From: Pavlovales sp. CCMP2436
Taxonomy: Eukaryota > Haptophyta > Pavlovophyceae > Pavlovales
Direction: 5' to 3'
DNA length: 16,506 nt
Assembly: GCA_026770615.1 (NCBI GenBank)
Contig: MU631539.1
Location: forward strand, 185,805 to 202,310
Positions 8,851-16,410 of the stretch are shown here, in pieces. A model generated the notes under the pieces. That model ran no database searches, was not told the origin of the DNA, and worked only from the letters and a program-made list of their open reading frames with translations. Position 1 is the first letter of the stretch. The number at the start of each line of letters is the position of its first letter. The position numbers and the translations under genes are program-made.

Positions 8851-10642
8851 CTAGAAACGCCGCAGGCTGGCCGGAAGTTTAGGCGGCACGCGCCGAAGCT
8901 TCTGAACGAACTTACTCTGCTCAGCGCGCTTCGCCACGGCCGCGGAGGTGTGCGTGAAGTGGAGGAGCTTGCCCTTGAAGTAGATGGCCAGCGAGCGATC
9001 GTAGAAGTCGCTGCAGTCCGTGTAGGGCTAGGGCGCGTTCCAGCAGATGACCGCCTCCTGAGCGCCGGCCACAAAGTTGAGGTGGCGCCCAGGAGTTGCG
9101 CAGCGATCCCACACGCTCCCCATGCCTTCGACCACCGCCTCGGGAGCGCCTTTTAAGGCGCAGTGCTGGTAGAGAAAGAGGGAGTTTGGGCAGCATTCGA
9201 AGAACTTGGGCAGCTTGAAAATGTCCGCCATCAGCACAGACGAGCTCGACGCGCCCTGCCACCGCTGTTTGTGAGGCATCTGCTTGAACGCAGTGGCCAG
9301 CGCGTCCGCGAGCGCACATAATTCGCTGTAGAGACTGTCGTGCGGCGGTAGAGTGAGCTCGAAGCGCAACTGCTCGTGCGTGCTCGTGCCAATGTGCAGC
9401 ACAGTGGTCTCACGGCGTGCCCAGTCCGCGAGAATGCGCAGGTGCCGCTCGGCGTTTGCCAGATAGCCGACGTTGGCGGCTGCCATCTGGCGAAGGTCGG
9501 GGCAGCTGGTCATCGCCACGATCACTCTCGACACGCCCTCCTGCACCGCGCCACGCCTGATTTCGAAGTTCTGCGCGATGAGCGCCGCCGCATCAGCCAC
9601 TCCCCCGAGTCCATGCGCGATGGTGCGCTTGATCTCGGCGGCTGGCGTCTCGTCCTCGGAGGTGAACTGGCTGCGCTCAGCGTGGGTGAGGCGCATCTCG
9701 GAGGGCAGCGCGAGGTCGACCGACTCGTGCTGGGGAATCAGCTGCAGCTTGCCAACGCGGAGGCGGGGCATGTTGCTGCACAAGAACTCGAGCTCCGGCA
9801 AGTTGGGTGCGCCCGCCACGGCCGATGGCATTGTCCGCGAGACATCTCCGCGACGTAGATCATCGCAGAGCGTCCTCAAGCGCACGATGAACGCGCGCTC
9901 GTTGGCGTCGGTCTCCCAGACGAGCTGGTTGACCTTCTGCTACATGAGGGACATATCCTTGACGTGGCGAAGGATGTCGATGATGCCCTTCATGTGCACC
10001 ACGCGCAAGAGCGACAGCGCCTTGAGCACGCTGGCCTCCTCCACGCCCTGCGCCTTCATTTCGATGGCGAAGAGGTGGAGGTTGCGCAGGAAGTTGCGCA
10101 GGAAGAGGTGGAGGTTGCTGCCGCCGCCGGGCTCGAGCGCGCCGCTACCGCCGCGGGGCTCGAGCGCGCCACTGCCGCCACCGCTGCCACCGATCTCGAG
10201 CGCTCCGCCGCTGTCGCCGCTGAGCTCGAGCGCGCTGCTGCTGCCAATGTGCTCGCGCGGCGGCAGAGTGATCGAGCTCAGCGGCGGCAGCAGCGCGTTC
10301 GAGCCCGGCACCGGCGGCGTCAGAGCGTTGCCGGTGATCGCGAGCGCTCTGTCGCTGCCGCAGCCGGACTCATGCCGCGCACGCTTACCAGGGACGAGGC
10401 TCGGAGCATTGTACGTCGGCTCGTCATCAAAGTCGCCAATCTCATCGCACGCATCGCCCGCCAGCTGCGCCGATGGTCTGCCACTTGAGAAGTGAATCGT
10501 GGTCTGGTTGCGCGCCGTCGCCGCCTTGAGCACCATAAGACGTCTTATGGTGCTTATCCATGTTGCTCGCGAGGAGCTGCATCGTGCAATGCGAGCACTT
10601 TGCCATCGGCGCCTTGCCGTTCACGTTCATCGGGCTTGGCAT
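8851..10642 (-). pseudogene. Large zinc-finger protein of transposon character, degenerate (about 590 codons)
   Basis: Start ATG at 10642 (M-P-S-P-M-N-V-N-G-K). Residues 14-36 resemble a BED/C2H2-like finger: K-C-S-H-C, twelve residues (about), then H-H-K-T-S-Y, where the expected final Cys is Tyr. The frame then slips by one base within or next to a palindrome (10529-10554) and stays open from 10536 to the TAG at 8851-8853, apart from in-frame TAG at 9940-9942 and 9028-9030. Translation continues coherently through both: ...M-S-L-M-TAG-Q-K-V-N-Q-L-V-W and ...I-C-W-N-A-P-TAG-P-Y-T-D-C. A Gly/Ser-rich linker lies around 10120-10280. The C-terminal half is a well-balanced protein (e.g. V-V-E-G-M-G-S-V-W-D-R-C) whose family I do not recognise. 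It converges on the chromodomain gene, with about 315 bp between their ends. Confidence 0.6.
10529..10554. repeat. 26-bp perfect palindrome
   Basis: The half-site AGCACCATAAGAC is followed directly by its reverse complement with no spacer. It lies inside the zinc-finger pseudogene at the point where the reading frame changes. Confidence 0.9.
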
Positions 10643-10931
10643 CGTTTGCGAAGAGTTAAGAGCGAAGAGCACAAACGGCGAGGCGCGGCGCGGGCGGCCA
10701 GCCAGCGCGCGTGTGGGGCCGATGAGCTAGTAACTAACGTCTTTGAAGTACACACAAAAAACGCTTAAAAAACGCTGAAATGGGGCTAGAAAATAAATCC
10801 CTTCGCTTGCGACGATTTTTGAACGTAGGGTCCCTCCCCCCCCCCTCGGGATGTCCCTTTCAACATTTCTGTACGCGGCTGGTGGCCCATTATGACCTGG
10901 TGAATTCGAAGAAAATTACGAAATTTTCAGC

Positions 10932-11042
10932 ATGGCAGACGCTGAACCTGCGTCGCTGCCGCTCGAGTCTGAGCCGCACGCCGAGAGGCCGCTTGCCATC
11001 AGCCCCAGTAAAACTCCACAGGGGAAATCAGGAAAAAAATAG
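10932..11042 (+). CDS. Short ORF, 36 aa, possible gene 5' end
   Basis: ATG in a GCATGGC context opens a 36-residue frame beginning M-A-D-A-E-P-A-S-L-P-L-E-S-E-P and ending K-S-G-K-K-TAG. The composition (acidic start, then S-P-x-K) resembles the N-terminus of a nuclear protein rather than random sequence. A TTTTCAG just upstream could be a splice acceptor instead. No family is recognisable; it may be a stranded first exon. Confidence 0.25.
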   Translation: MADAEPASLPLESEPHAERPLAISPSKTPQGKSGKK

Positions 11043-11108
11043 CTATCGGGTATAGTTCCAACTGTCCCACGTCATTTCATCCGTCTTGCAAGTTTTCTAT
11101 CTTATTTT

Positions 11109-11358
11109 ATAATTTATTTCGCTCGAGACCCGTCATCGTCGGTTCATTACGACGTCAGTCTCGTGAGTGAATCCACCGTGCCCGCAGGTAACTTCAGCTG
11201 CGCTTGTGCGCTGAAGGCCCATTACTGACAAAAAATTACATCGTTGATTTGCCGAAGGTGCCAGAGTCCTCGCCAAAGTTGCCGTCACCGCGTCAGGCCC
11301 GCCGGTTTCTTTTCCCGTCGTTGTCACCACTGCTGCTCTCATCACTCGATCTCGAGTG
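11109..11358 (+). repeat. 250-bp direct repeat, copy A
   Basis: Aligns over its whole length with 12753-13002 in the same orientation; shared blocks include TTCATTACGACGTCA, CGCTGAAGGCCCAT, AGTCCTCGCCAAAGTTGCCG and TCATCACTCGATCTCGAGTG. Near its ends CGCTCGAGACC and CACTCGAGATC (reverse complement of the 3' end) form a weak 11-bp inverted repeat. There is no TG...CA end pair, primer-binding site or polypurine tract, so it is not an obvious LTR. Confidence 0.8.
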
Positions 11359-11413
11359 CTAAATTTTAGGCCTAAACGGGGTTGGTTGGTTCAGTTGGGA
11401 CAAGCCGCGTCGT

Positions 11414-11801
11414 ATGGTTTGCGGCTCGTTACCAACAACGTCGCGTAGCGCGCAGCCGCTGCGGCCGCCCGCCGCTGCGACTGCGTCGACATTCGGGCTT
11501 GACCTGCCGCAGAACGGCCCGAAGGCGAAGTGTCTGCAGCGTGCCACCGTGCACTACGGCACTCTGCATATCGGCGTGGGTGACGGCCCGTGGGTTACGA
11601 TGTGGTTGTCGAGTTCGAGATAGGTGGCGGCGCGGCAAAGGCATCGGGCGCGTGATGCAGTTTTGCTGGACGGGGCAGAACGAGGCGAACGCAGACGACC
11701 ACGGCTTGGCCTGGTTCTACAGGGTGTTGCGGGCAATAAGAAGCCGTAGTGTCTATCAGGAAGCTGAGCCTCGTTTTTTGCATTGTTTGTATGTAAGTTA
11801 A
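11414..11801 (+). pseudogene. Unrecognised degenerate coding fragment
   Basis: Protein-like segments occur in two or three frames: V-H-Y-G-T-L-H-I-G-V-G-D-G-P-W-V-T (about 11549-11600), V-V-V-E-F-E-I-G-G-G-A-A-K (about 11602-11640) and V-M-Q-F-C-W-T-G-Q-N-E-A-N-A-D-D-H-G-L-A-W-F-Y (about 11653-11725). Joining them needs frameshifts, so this is probably a broken gene. The spacing and the W-F-Y-R block faintly recall a BAH-type domain, but I would not assign it. It lies between the two 250-bp repeats. Confidence 0.35.
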
Positions 11802-11862
11802 GAAATTTTAAGCATTGTGTGTATGTAATTTGCTAAGAAGCTCAGCCTCAAGCTCAAAATTC

Positions 11863-12315
11863 GCCCTTCTTATTGCCCGCGATCCCCTGTACCACCCTGG
11901 TGAGGGCGGCACCATGCGCACATCTGAGCACTATGACAAGGAGGTTTGGATGCCCGTGCGCGCCGAGCTCAACTGGGTCTAGCTCGCGAGTGTCCACTCT
12001 ACGATCCGCGTCTACGACTCGCTGGAGGACTTTGAGCTGGAGGGTGGCGCCGACGACTTCGTCGTGAACAGGACCATTTCGTGGCGCAAGCGCATCCGGC
12101 TGGGCGTTGAAGCTCTGCTTGCAACCGTCAAGCAGCTTGGCCCGCCCAAACCGCGCTCGTTCGCAGAGCTCCCTCTCCTGCAAGACGGCTTCGCGCTCTG
12201 GTCGAAGTCGAGCCCAGTGCCGCTCATATCTGGCTTGGGCGTATATACGTGGCGCCTGGCCGACGGTAGCGTGGGTATCAACGCCGCGGAGCTGGACACG
12301 CGCAAAAATAGCTAA
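11863..12315 (+). pseudogene. Ulp1/SENP-like (C48) cysteine protease fragment with lost catalytic residues
   Basis: One frame runs from about 11863 to the TAA at 12313, with an in-frame TAG at 11980-11982. Two blocks match the fold of SUMO/ubiquitin-like proteases. The first is V-W-M-P-V-R-A-E-L-N-W-V-TAG-L-A-S-V followed by I-R-V-Y-D-S-L, corresponding to the P-x-N...H-W and Y-D-S-L region; the catalytic His position is Asn, while the Asp is kept. The second is F-A-L-W-S-K-S-S-P-V-P followed by G-L-G-V-Y-T-W-R-L-A-D, corresponding to the D-C-G-x-F/Y block; the nucleophilic Cys position is Leu. So the protease would be inactive even if read through. Ulp1-like domains are known passengers or partners of MULE-type elements, which fits this neighbourhood (inference). 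Confidence 0.55.
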
Positions 12316-12412
12316 TGTAACTTTACAGCTATACGTTTTTAACGGCGATTAGCGTCATCGCTTCGACTATTTGAAAAGGGCAATTGTTTTTCACAGTGGG
12401 GTTTTACTGAGG

Positions 12413-12517
12413 TCGGGAGACTCGACGAGCGGTATCACCTGCACCTCGGTCACGACGCTGGAGGCTATACGCGAGGACGTGTCGCTCGCTCCCCACGACA
12501 CCCAGATCGCCTACTAA
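12413..12517 (+). CDS. Possible terminal exon, unrecognised
   Basis: Frame encoding S-G-D-S-T-S-G-I-T-C-T-S-V-T-T-L-E-A-I-R and ending P-H-D-T-Q-I-A-Y-TAA. Composition is protein-like, and a possible acceptor (TTTTCACAG or TTTTACTGAG) lies upstream. It could be the last exon of the Ulp1-like gene, though I cannot place a matching donor. Confidence 0.3.
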   Translation, partial: SGDSTSGITCTSVTTLEAIREDVSLAPHDTQIAY

Positions 12518-12752
12518 CTCGTTCCTATTGGAACCTGCTGAAATTTACCTATTCAATAGAAATGTTTTTTAGTCAAAATCTGCATTTAATTCGTAATCTT
12601 AAATTTGTTATTGAGGTGGTTCTGATGGATCAAGACTTTTTCTTAGCCTCTTGAGACCTTAACACACGTCTAAACCACTATTGAAAGTGAGTAGTACTAT
12701 GGAACACTTTTGGACACATCGGAACCTGGGCCAGGCAGTGTATAAAGTATCC
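12518..12752. other. AT-rich noncoding spacer
   Basis: Short AT-rich spacer between the possible exon and repeat copy B. No gene, repeat or motif seen. Confidence 0.5.
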
Positions 12753-13002
12753 ATAATTTATTCCGCTCGAGACCCTTCATCGTCAGTTCATTACGACGTC
12801 ACTCTAGCGAGTGAATCAGCCGTGCCCGCAGATATCTCCAGCTGCGCTTGTACGCTGAAGGCCCATCACTGAAAAAAAATTACATCGTTGAGTTGCCGAT
12901 GGTGCTAGAGTCCTCGCCAAAGTTGCCGTCACCGCGTCAGGCCCGCTGGTTTCTTTCCCCGTCGTCGTCACCACTGCTGCTCTCATCACTCGATCTCGAG
13001 TG
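12753..13002 (+). repeat. 250-bp direct repeat, copy B
   Basis: Second copy of the sequence at 11109-11358, same orientation, of equal length with scattered substitutions (many C/T or G/A). The homology stops sharply at GATCTCGAGTG on the right and at ATAATTTATT on the left. Confidence 0.8.
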
Positions 13003-13476
13003 TTTGCCGGGTTTGCCTACTCAGTTCTCCAGTGGACTGATTACCCTGATGATGAACTTTGGGATAGACTCGCTCGCGGCTTGAAAGAGAACGTGCAGCA
13101 AAACCTGCAGTGTCTGCGACAACAGCAAAACCTCTATCAGCGGGTGCGTCAGCGGCAGGAGCCGCTGCCACACCGGTTGCCGCGTCCGCCACGGGAGATG
13201 GCACCACCAGCTCCTCGATCCCCGCGTCAGCGGGCGCGTCAGCGGGCGCGTCAGCGGGCGTGTCAGCGGGCGCGTCAGCGGGTGCGTCAGCAGGCGCGGG
13301 CACAGGCGCCTGGGCGCACTCCGCAACCGCCAGGGCGTGCTCCGCTGCCCGGCGGGCTGACCGGCCCGTGCGTGCATCCATGCCGCCCATGTGGGGCTTA
13401 CCCCCCACCGCCGCCCCGCGGCGCTTGCCACCCGCCGGCCGCCGCTGCTGCGGCGCGATGGCAACGCGAGCGGTAA
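13003..13476 (+). CDS. Possible coding fragment, Arg/Gln-rich, unrecognised
   Basis: Directly after repeat B, the plus strand encodes F-A-G-F-A-Y-S-V-L-Q-W-T-D-Y-P-D-D-E-L-W and then D-R-L-A-R-G-L-K-E-N-V-Q-Q-N-L, which looks like real protein. It then passes into an R-Q-R-A repeat and a Pro-rich stretch that looks spurious. Real coding may end around 13200. No ATG is present, so it would be an internal exon or a fragment. The opposite strand is also open here. Confidence 0.3.
   Translation, partial: FAGFAYSVLQWTDYPDDELWDRLARGLKENVQQNLQCLRQQQNLYQRVRQRQEPLPHRLPRPPREMAPPAPRSPRQRARQRARQRACQRARQRVRQQARAQAPGRTPQPPGRAPLPGGLTGPCVHPCRPCGAYPPPPPRGACHPPAAAAAARWQRER
13224..13295. repeat. 12-bp minisatellite, six copies
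   Basis: GCGTCAGCGGGC repeated six times with three substitutions in total. The period of 12 keeps all frames open, giving an R-Q-R-A repeat on plus and a P-A-D-A repeat on minus, so open frames across it are weak evidence for a gene. Confidence 0.9.
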
Positions 13477-13920
13477 GCACGAACATCACGCGCCCCTCGA
13501 TCACGAACCACGGCACGATCTCGAAGTCGGCGCCATCGGGTAGCACCCTCGCCAGATGTGCGCACAAACCAATTAACCTCGCCTCCCACTCGTCGCCCGC
13601 CACAGCCACTCCGCACGCGCCAGAGTTTCACTTCCGCGGTGGGCGCTCCTCGACGTACCGCCACACGGCGTAAGCCCAGCCAAACAGCCCACACCGCGGC
13701 TTCACCTGCACGCCTTGACCAGGCTTGCAGAGGAGCAGCGTCGAGACGCAAAGCTCAACACCAATCTTGTCGGCCACGGTCGCGCACGCCGGTGTCGGCG
13801 TGCGGTGTGCGGCGTTATCAGTACTCGGTGTCCTCCTCCACCCGCCCTCCTCGGGAGCGACGTTACCGCCGCGCCTCCACGAGCCCTAGCCGCCAAGCGC
13901 GACGAGTTCGGCATCGCAAT
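13402..13920 (-). pseudogene. Unrecognised minus-strand gene fragment with splice donor
   Basis: One frame reads A-D-K-I-G-V-E-L-C-V-S-T-L-L-L-C-K-P-G-Q, then V-K-P-R-C-G-L-F-G-W-A-Y-A-V-W-R-Y-V-E-E and, after an in-frame TGA (13628-13630), E-W-E-A-R-L-I-G-L-C-A-H-L-A-R-V and F-E-I-V-P-W-F-V-I-E-G-R-V-M-F-V. Balanced composition and strong hydrophobic patterning suggest once-coding DNA. A consensus donor GGTAAG at 13402-13397 may end this exon. An in-frame TAG lies near the 5' side (about 13890). Family not recognised. Confidence 0.35.
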
Positions 13921-14079
13921 TTAAGCGGGGCGCTTGACAGCCCTCTGTGTGTATTGAAGTGATTCTTTCATATATTCAAACGATGGCCCTCGGAGAAAAA
14001 TAGAGGGAGGTTTGTTGCTCCGCCCGCGCGCGCCAGCACTTCGGCACCGAGCAAGCACCGAGCCGCTCGATGTGAGCCG

Positions 14080-14448
14080 ATGCTGCCGCTGCGTAGCGAC
14101 TTTAGACGCGCGCCTCTTGTCGGCGGGAGAGCGCCTGGGCTTCACGCGCTTATCCTCCTCGTAAGTTGCGACGGTTGTATAATCACGACCAAGGCGCTGC
14201 GCGAGTGGCTGCAGCGCGCCAACCTGGTCGCAAAGGTTGCGCTGTACTACATCCGCCAGTCTTCGGTCGAGTACACGGTGCAGAGCGAGGCGCTCTTTCC
14301 GTCGATCGATGAGCCAAATGGGCGCGTGCTTTCATCCCTGCGGCGCGAGGAGGCTCTTGACCTCGTCCTCGCGCGCCTGGCGTGCAGCAGCCAGCCAACC
14401 CGCAACCAGTTGCTGGCCACCGGTCAAAGTGCACCGGTCCATATTTAG
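14080..14448 (+). CDS. Hypothetical 122-aa ORF
   Basis: ATG at 14080 to the TAG at 14446. The 3' two thirds look protein-like (T-T-K-A-L-R-E-W-L-Q-R-A-N-L-V-A-K-V-A-L, then Y-Y-I-R-Q-S-S-V-E-Y-T-V-Q-S-E-A-L-F), mostly helical and without a recognisable domain. A strong donor-like GTAAGT at 14161 lies inside, so the true structure may be spliced. R1 copy 2 begins 19 bp after the stop. Confidence 0.35.
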   Translation: MLPLRSDFRRAPLVGGRAPGLHALILLVSCDGCIITTKALREWLQRANLVAKVALYYIRQSSVEYTVQSEALFPSIDEPNGRVLSSLRREEALDLVLARLACSSQPTRNQLLATGQSAPVHI

Positions 14449-14466
14449 TTTATTACCTCTACCACC

Positions 14467-14557
14467 ACCATCCCTGCTGCCAGGACTAACGTCTGACGTC
14501 GACCAAGTCAGTGAGTGAACAACACCTGTTGAACCATGCTGAGCCGCCATATATTTA
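14467..14557 (+). repeat. Dispersed repeat family R1, copy 2
   Basis: Begins ACCATCCCTGCTGCCAGGAC and matches 5232-5322 with a handful of differences, mostly C/T. A more degenerate partial copy follows at about 14571-14622 (CTAACGTCTGAC ... TCTGAGCGCTATATATA). Confidence 0.75.
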
Positions 14558-14709
14558 TGATAGGGATTCAAGCTAACGTCTGACTGTTCTGAATGTTGTG
14601 CTGGTCTGAGCGCTATATATATAACGAGGATCAACGTACCGCCAGCCCGAACCCCCCTACATTAATATAACGAGGATCCTGCGGACCTGGGGCTGGTGAA
14701 CACGATTTT

Positions 14710-14858
14710 TAAACTGATTGTGTTATTTTTAAGAATCTAGTTTGTGAGACAAAACCAGTTTGTGATCCAAATCGACATTTTACTACTTTAAAACTGATTG
14801 AGCTATTTTTGAACTGACTGTGCTATTTTTAAGAATCTAGTTTGTGATCCAAATCGGG
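14710..14858. repeat. AT-rich tandem repeat, period 100
   Basis: A 38-bp sequence ending TTTTTAAGAATCTAGTTTGTGA occurs in similar form at 14710-14747 and 14810-14847. A third related piece (AAACTGATTGAGCTATTTTT) lies between at 14791. No coding capacity. Confidence 0.6.
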
Positions 14859-14932
14859 GAACAAATAAGAAAAGCTGAAATTATGGACGGGGGGGGTGGG
14901 AGTTTCATTATTTTCTCTGCGCGCGAAAATCT

Positions 14933-15046
14933 TTATTTATAAACTGAGTGTTTTCAAGCTGGTTTGCCTTTTTGCATATGGTTATTTATGAACTGAGTGT
15001 TTCCAAACTGGTTCGGGTTTTTACCTATGGTGTTTGGTTATTTATG
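14933..15046. repeat. 49-bp tandem repeat, 2.2 copies
   Basis: Unit starts TTATTTATAAACTGAGTGTT at 14933 and again (TTATTTATGAACTGAGTGTT) at 14982; TTATTTATG recurs at 15038. Embedded in AT-rich DNA (14560-15190) in which I see no gene. Confidence 0.7.
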
Positions 15047-15197
15047 TCCGAAGTGGATTGTTTTTTTCGTATTGTACATACATTTGAGAATTTTTGTACC
15101 GGCGCCGCGGCCGACAAATAAAGGTTGTAATTTTAGAATGACGTGTCTTATGACAGCTCGCCTAGAGATAACGATCTTTTCAGTCTGAAGTCTCAAT

Positions 15198-15237
15198 CAC
15201 CTCCCCGGCGCTCAACCAGACGCCGGGAAGGGAGGTG
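15198..15237. other. Strong GC hairpin
   Basis: CACCTCCC-CGGCG (15198-15210) pairs with CGCCGGGAAGGGAGGTG (15221-15237) around a 10-nt loop, with a small bulge. It stands out against AT-rich surroundings. Possible structured RNA or element end; function unknown. Confidence 0.6.
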
Positions 15238-15297
15238 CGGGGCCAAACCGACTTAACCAAAGGGTGCCCACCTAAAGGAGCCAGAGGCGTAAAGGAC

Positions 15298-15365
15298 CAA
15301 GAATTGGATTTAAACCCCCGACTTCGCCCCAAAGGGCGGGGGTCCTAAACCATTAATTAGACAAC
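15298..15365 (-). other. Degenerate tRNA-like segment / possible SINE head
   Basis: On the minus strand, TAATTAATGGTTTAGG (15359-15344) resembles a tRNA D-arm/A box. A C-C-T-T-T-G-G-G loop in a GC stem resembles a Pro anticodon arm, and GGTTTAAATCC (15316-15306) is a near B box (consensus GGTTCRANNCC). However, the T-stem does not pair and the arms overlap in an alternative hairpin (15314-15343). I therefore see a degenerate tRNA-derived sequence at best, not a functional tRNA gene. Confidence 0.25.
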
Positions 15366-15385
15366 ACCTGTTGAACCATGCTGAG
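15361..15385 (+). repeat. Dispersed repeat family R1, partial copy 3
   Basis: 25 bp identical to the 3' part of copy 2 (ACAACACCTG ... CATGCTGAG), again followed by an (AT)n tract. Confidence 0.7.
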
Positions 15386-15470
15386 ATATATATCTGGGAG
15401 GATTGGTCAGGGGTGCGAGCTAGGTACAGAGAAAACGAAGTTTTCATAGGTTCACCAGGATATTTAGTAG

Positions 15471-16043
15471 ATCTGCCGCACCGACCTCTGTGAAGAAGCT
15501 GCATTCCGCCCGATCGCCAAGAGCGATGCACCAGGCGACGAAGCATACGCAGACGATCCCAAGGCTTCAGCGGCACCACTTGCGCGACCTCCTTGGACCT
15601 TGATGTCGCAACTACATGGCGGCATCGAGAGCAGTTGCGACATCGAGATACAGGCTCTTCGACACGCCGCGAGCCGCATTTTTACGGAACAGTGAGATTG
15701 AGATGAGGGGGGAAGGAGGCGCCACTTCCAACCCACGTCGACGGCTCGATCCGCCGTCGACTGATTCCTCGCTGACCGATCTGGTGCTGGGACACCGTGC
15801 AGAGCAGATCGCTATGCAGAACAGCTCGGACTCTCAATTCGCGCTGACGGCAAACACCGCAGCACCACTCGCACGCGCAACAGAAGATGCTGCACGTGCT
15901 TTCCGACAAGAAGATGACGTCGATGTACACCGTATGGAAGCCGGACGCTCTCCCCGGATCCCGACAAGAAGATGACGTCGATGCCCAACGTATGGAAGCC
16001 GGGCACTCCCCCGGATCCCGGATCTAGTGCTGCCATTTGACGT
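15471..16043 (+). pseudogene. Unrecognised gene broken by a frameshift and a 58-bp duplication
   Basis: The frame from 15471 encodes C-E-E-A-A-F-R-P-I-A-K-S-D-A-P-G-D-E-A-Y and continues to C-D-I-E-I-Q-A-L-R-H-A-A-S-R-I-F-T. A one-base shift near 15690 then continues as S-E-I-E-M-R-G-E-G-G-A-T-S and D-L-V-L-G-H-R-A-E-Q-I-A-M-Q-N to R-Q-E-D-D-V-D-V-H-R-M-E-A-G. The last block is duplicated (15903-15960 and 15961-16017). Because 58 is not a multiple of three, the second copy is read in another frame. Composition is polar and helical; family not recognised. No clear start codon, so the 5' end may be missing. Confidence 0.4.
15903..16017 (+). repeat. 58-bp tandem duplication
   Basis: Two adjacent copies beginning CCGACAAGAAGATGACGTCG and sharing CGTATGGAAGCCGG and CCCCGGATCC. 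They differ at a few sites, so the duplication is not brand new. Confidence 0.85.
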
Positions 16044-16047
16044 ATAG

Positions 16048-16410
16048 CCGGAGCCCTCGGCCCGACGACTCGCCATCGCGCACCTGGCAACTGCGAATAT
16101 GCTTCGGCATTGCAATGGGCTACCCGATGACTTACACTGTCAGGCGGCGCGATGTGGACTGCCTCGCTGCAAGGGGCGAGACACGCCAGTGGAACCTATC
16201 TTCAACCAAACCCGAAACGAAATCGCCTGCTTCGGAGCTCAGTCGGAGTTTTGGTATCACCGCAAGGAGACGCGGAAACTCAACAGAGTGACGCTCAGAC
16301 GCTGACACCCGGGGCCTCCTGGACGCAGAGACTGATATCAGGGAGGGTGCTATCTAACATCTCATTCTAGTGTCATGACCTGCCTAACTTAAGTCTTAAA
16401 CTAGTTTTAG
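16048..16410. other. Region with short open frames, no supported gene
   Basis: A 68-codon frame (16099-16305) includes T-P-V-E-P-I-F-N-Q-T-R-N-E-I-A-C-F-G and might continue the broken gene on its left, but other frames are equally open. The stretch from 16306 to 16410 is noncoding. Confidence 0.35.

Noticed and set aside
11109..13002. 250-bp direct repeats as LTRs of a small retrotransposon
   Set aside because: No TG...CA ends, primer-binding site, polypurine tract, gag or pol sequence between them.
13110..13673. 187-codon plus-strand Ala/Ser/Gly-rich frame
   Set aside because: It is the shadow of the 12-bp minisatellite and of the better-patterned minus-strand frame.
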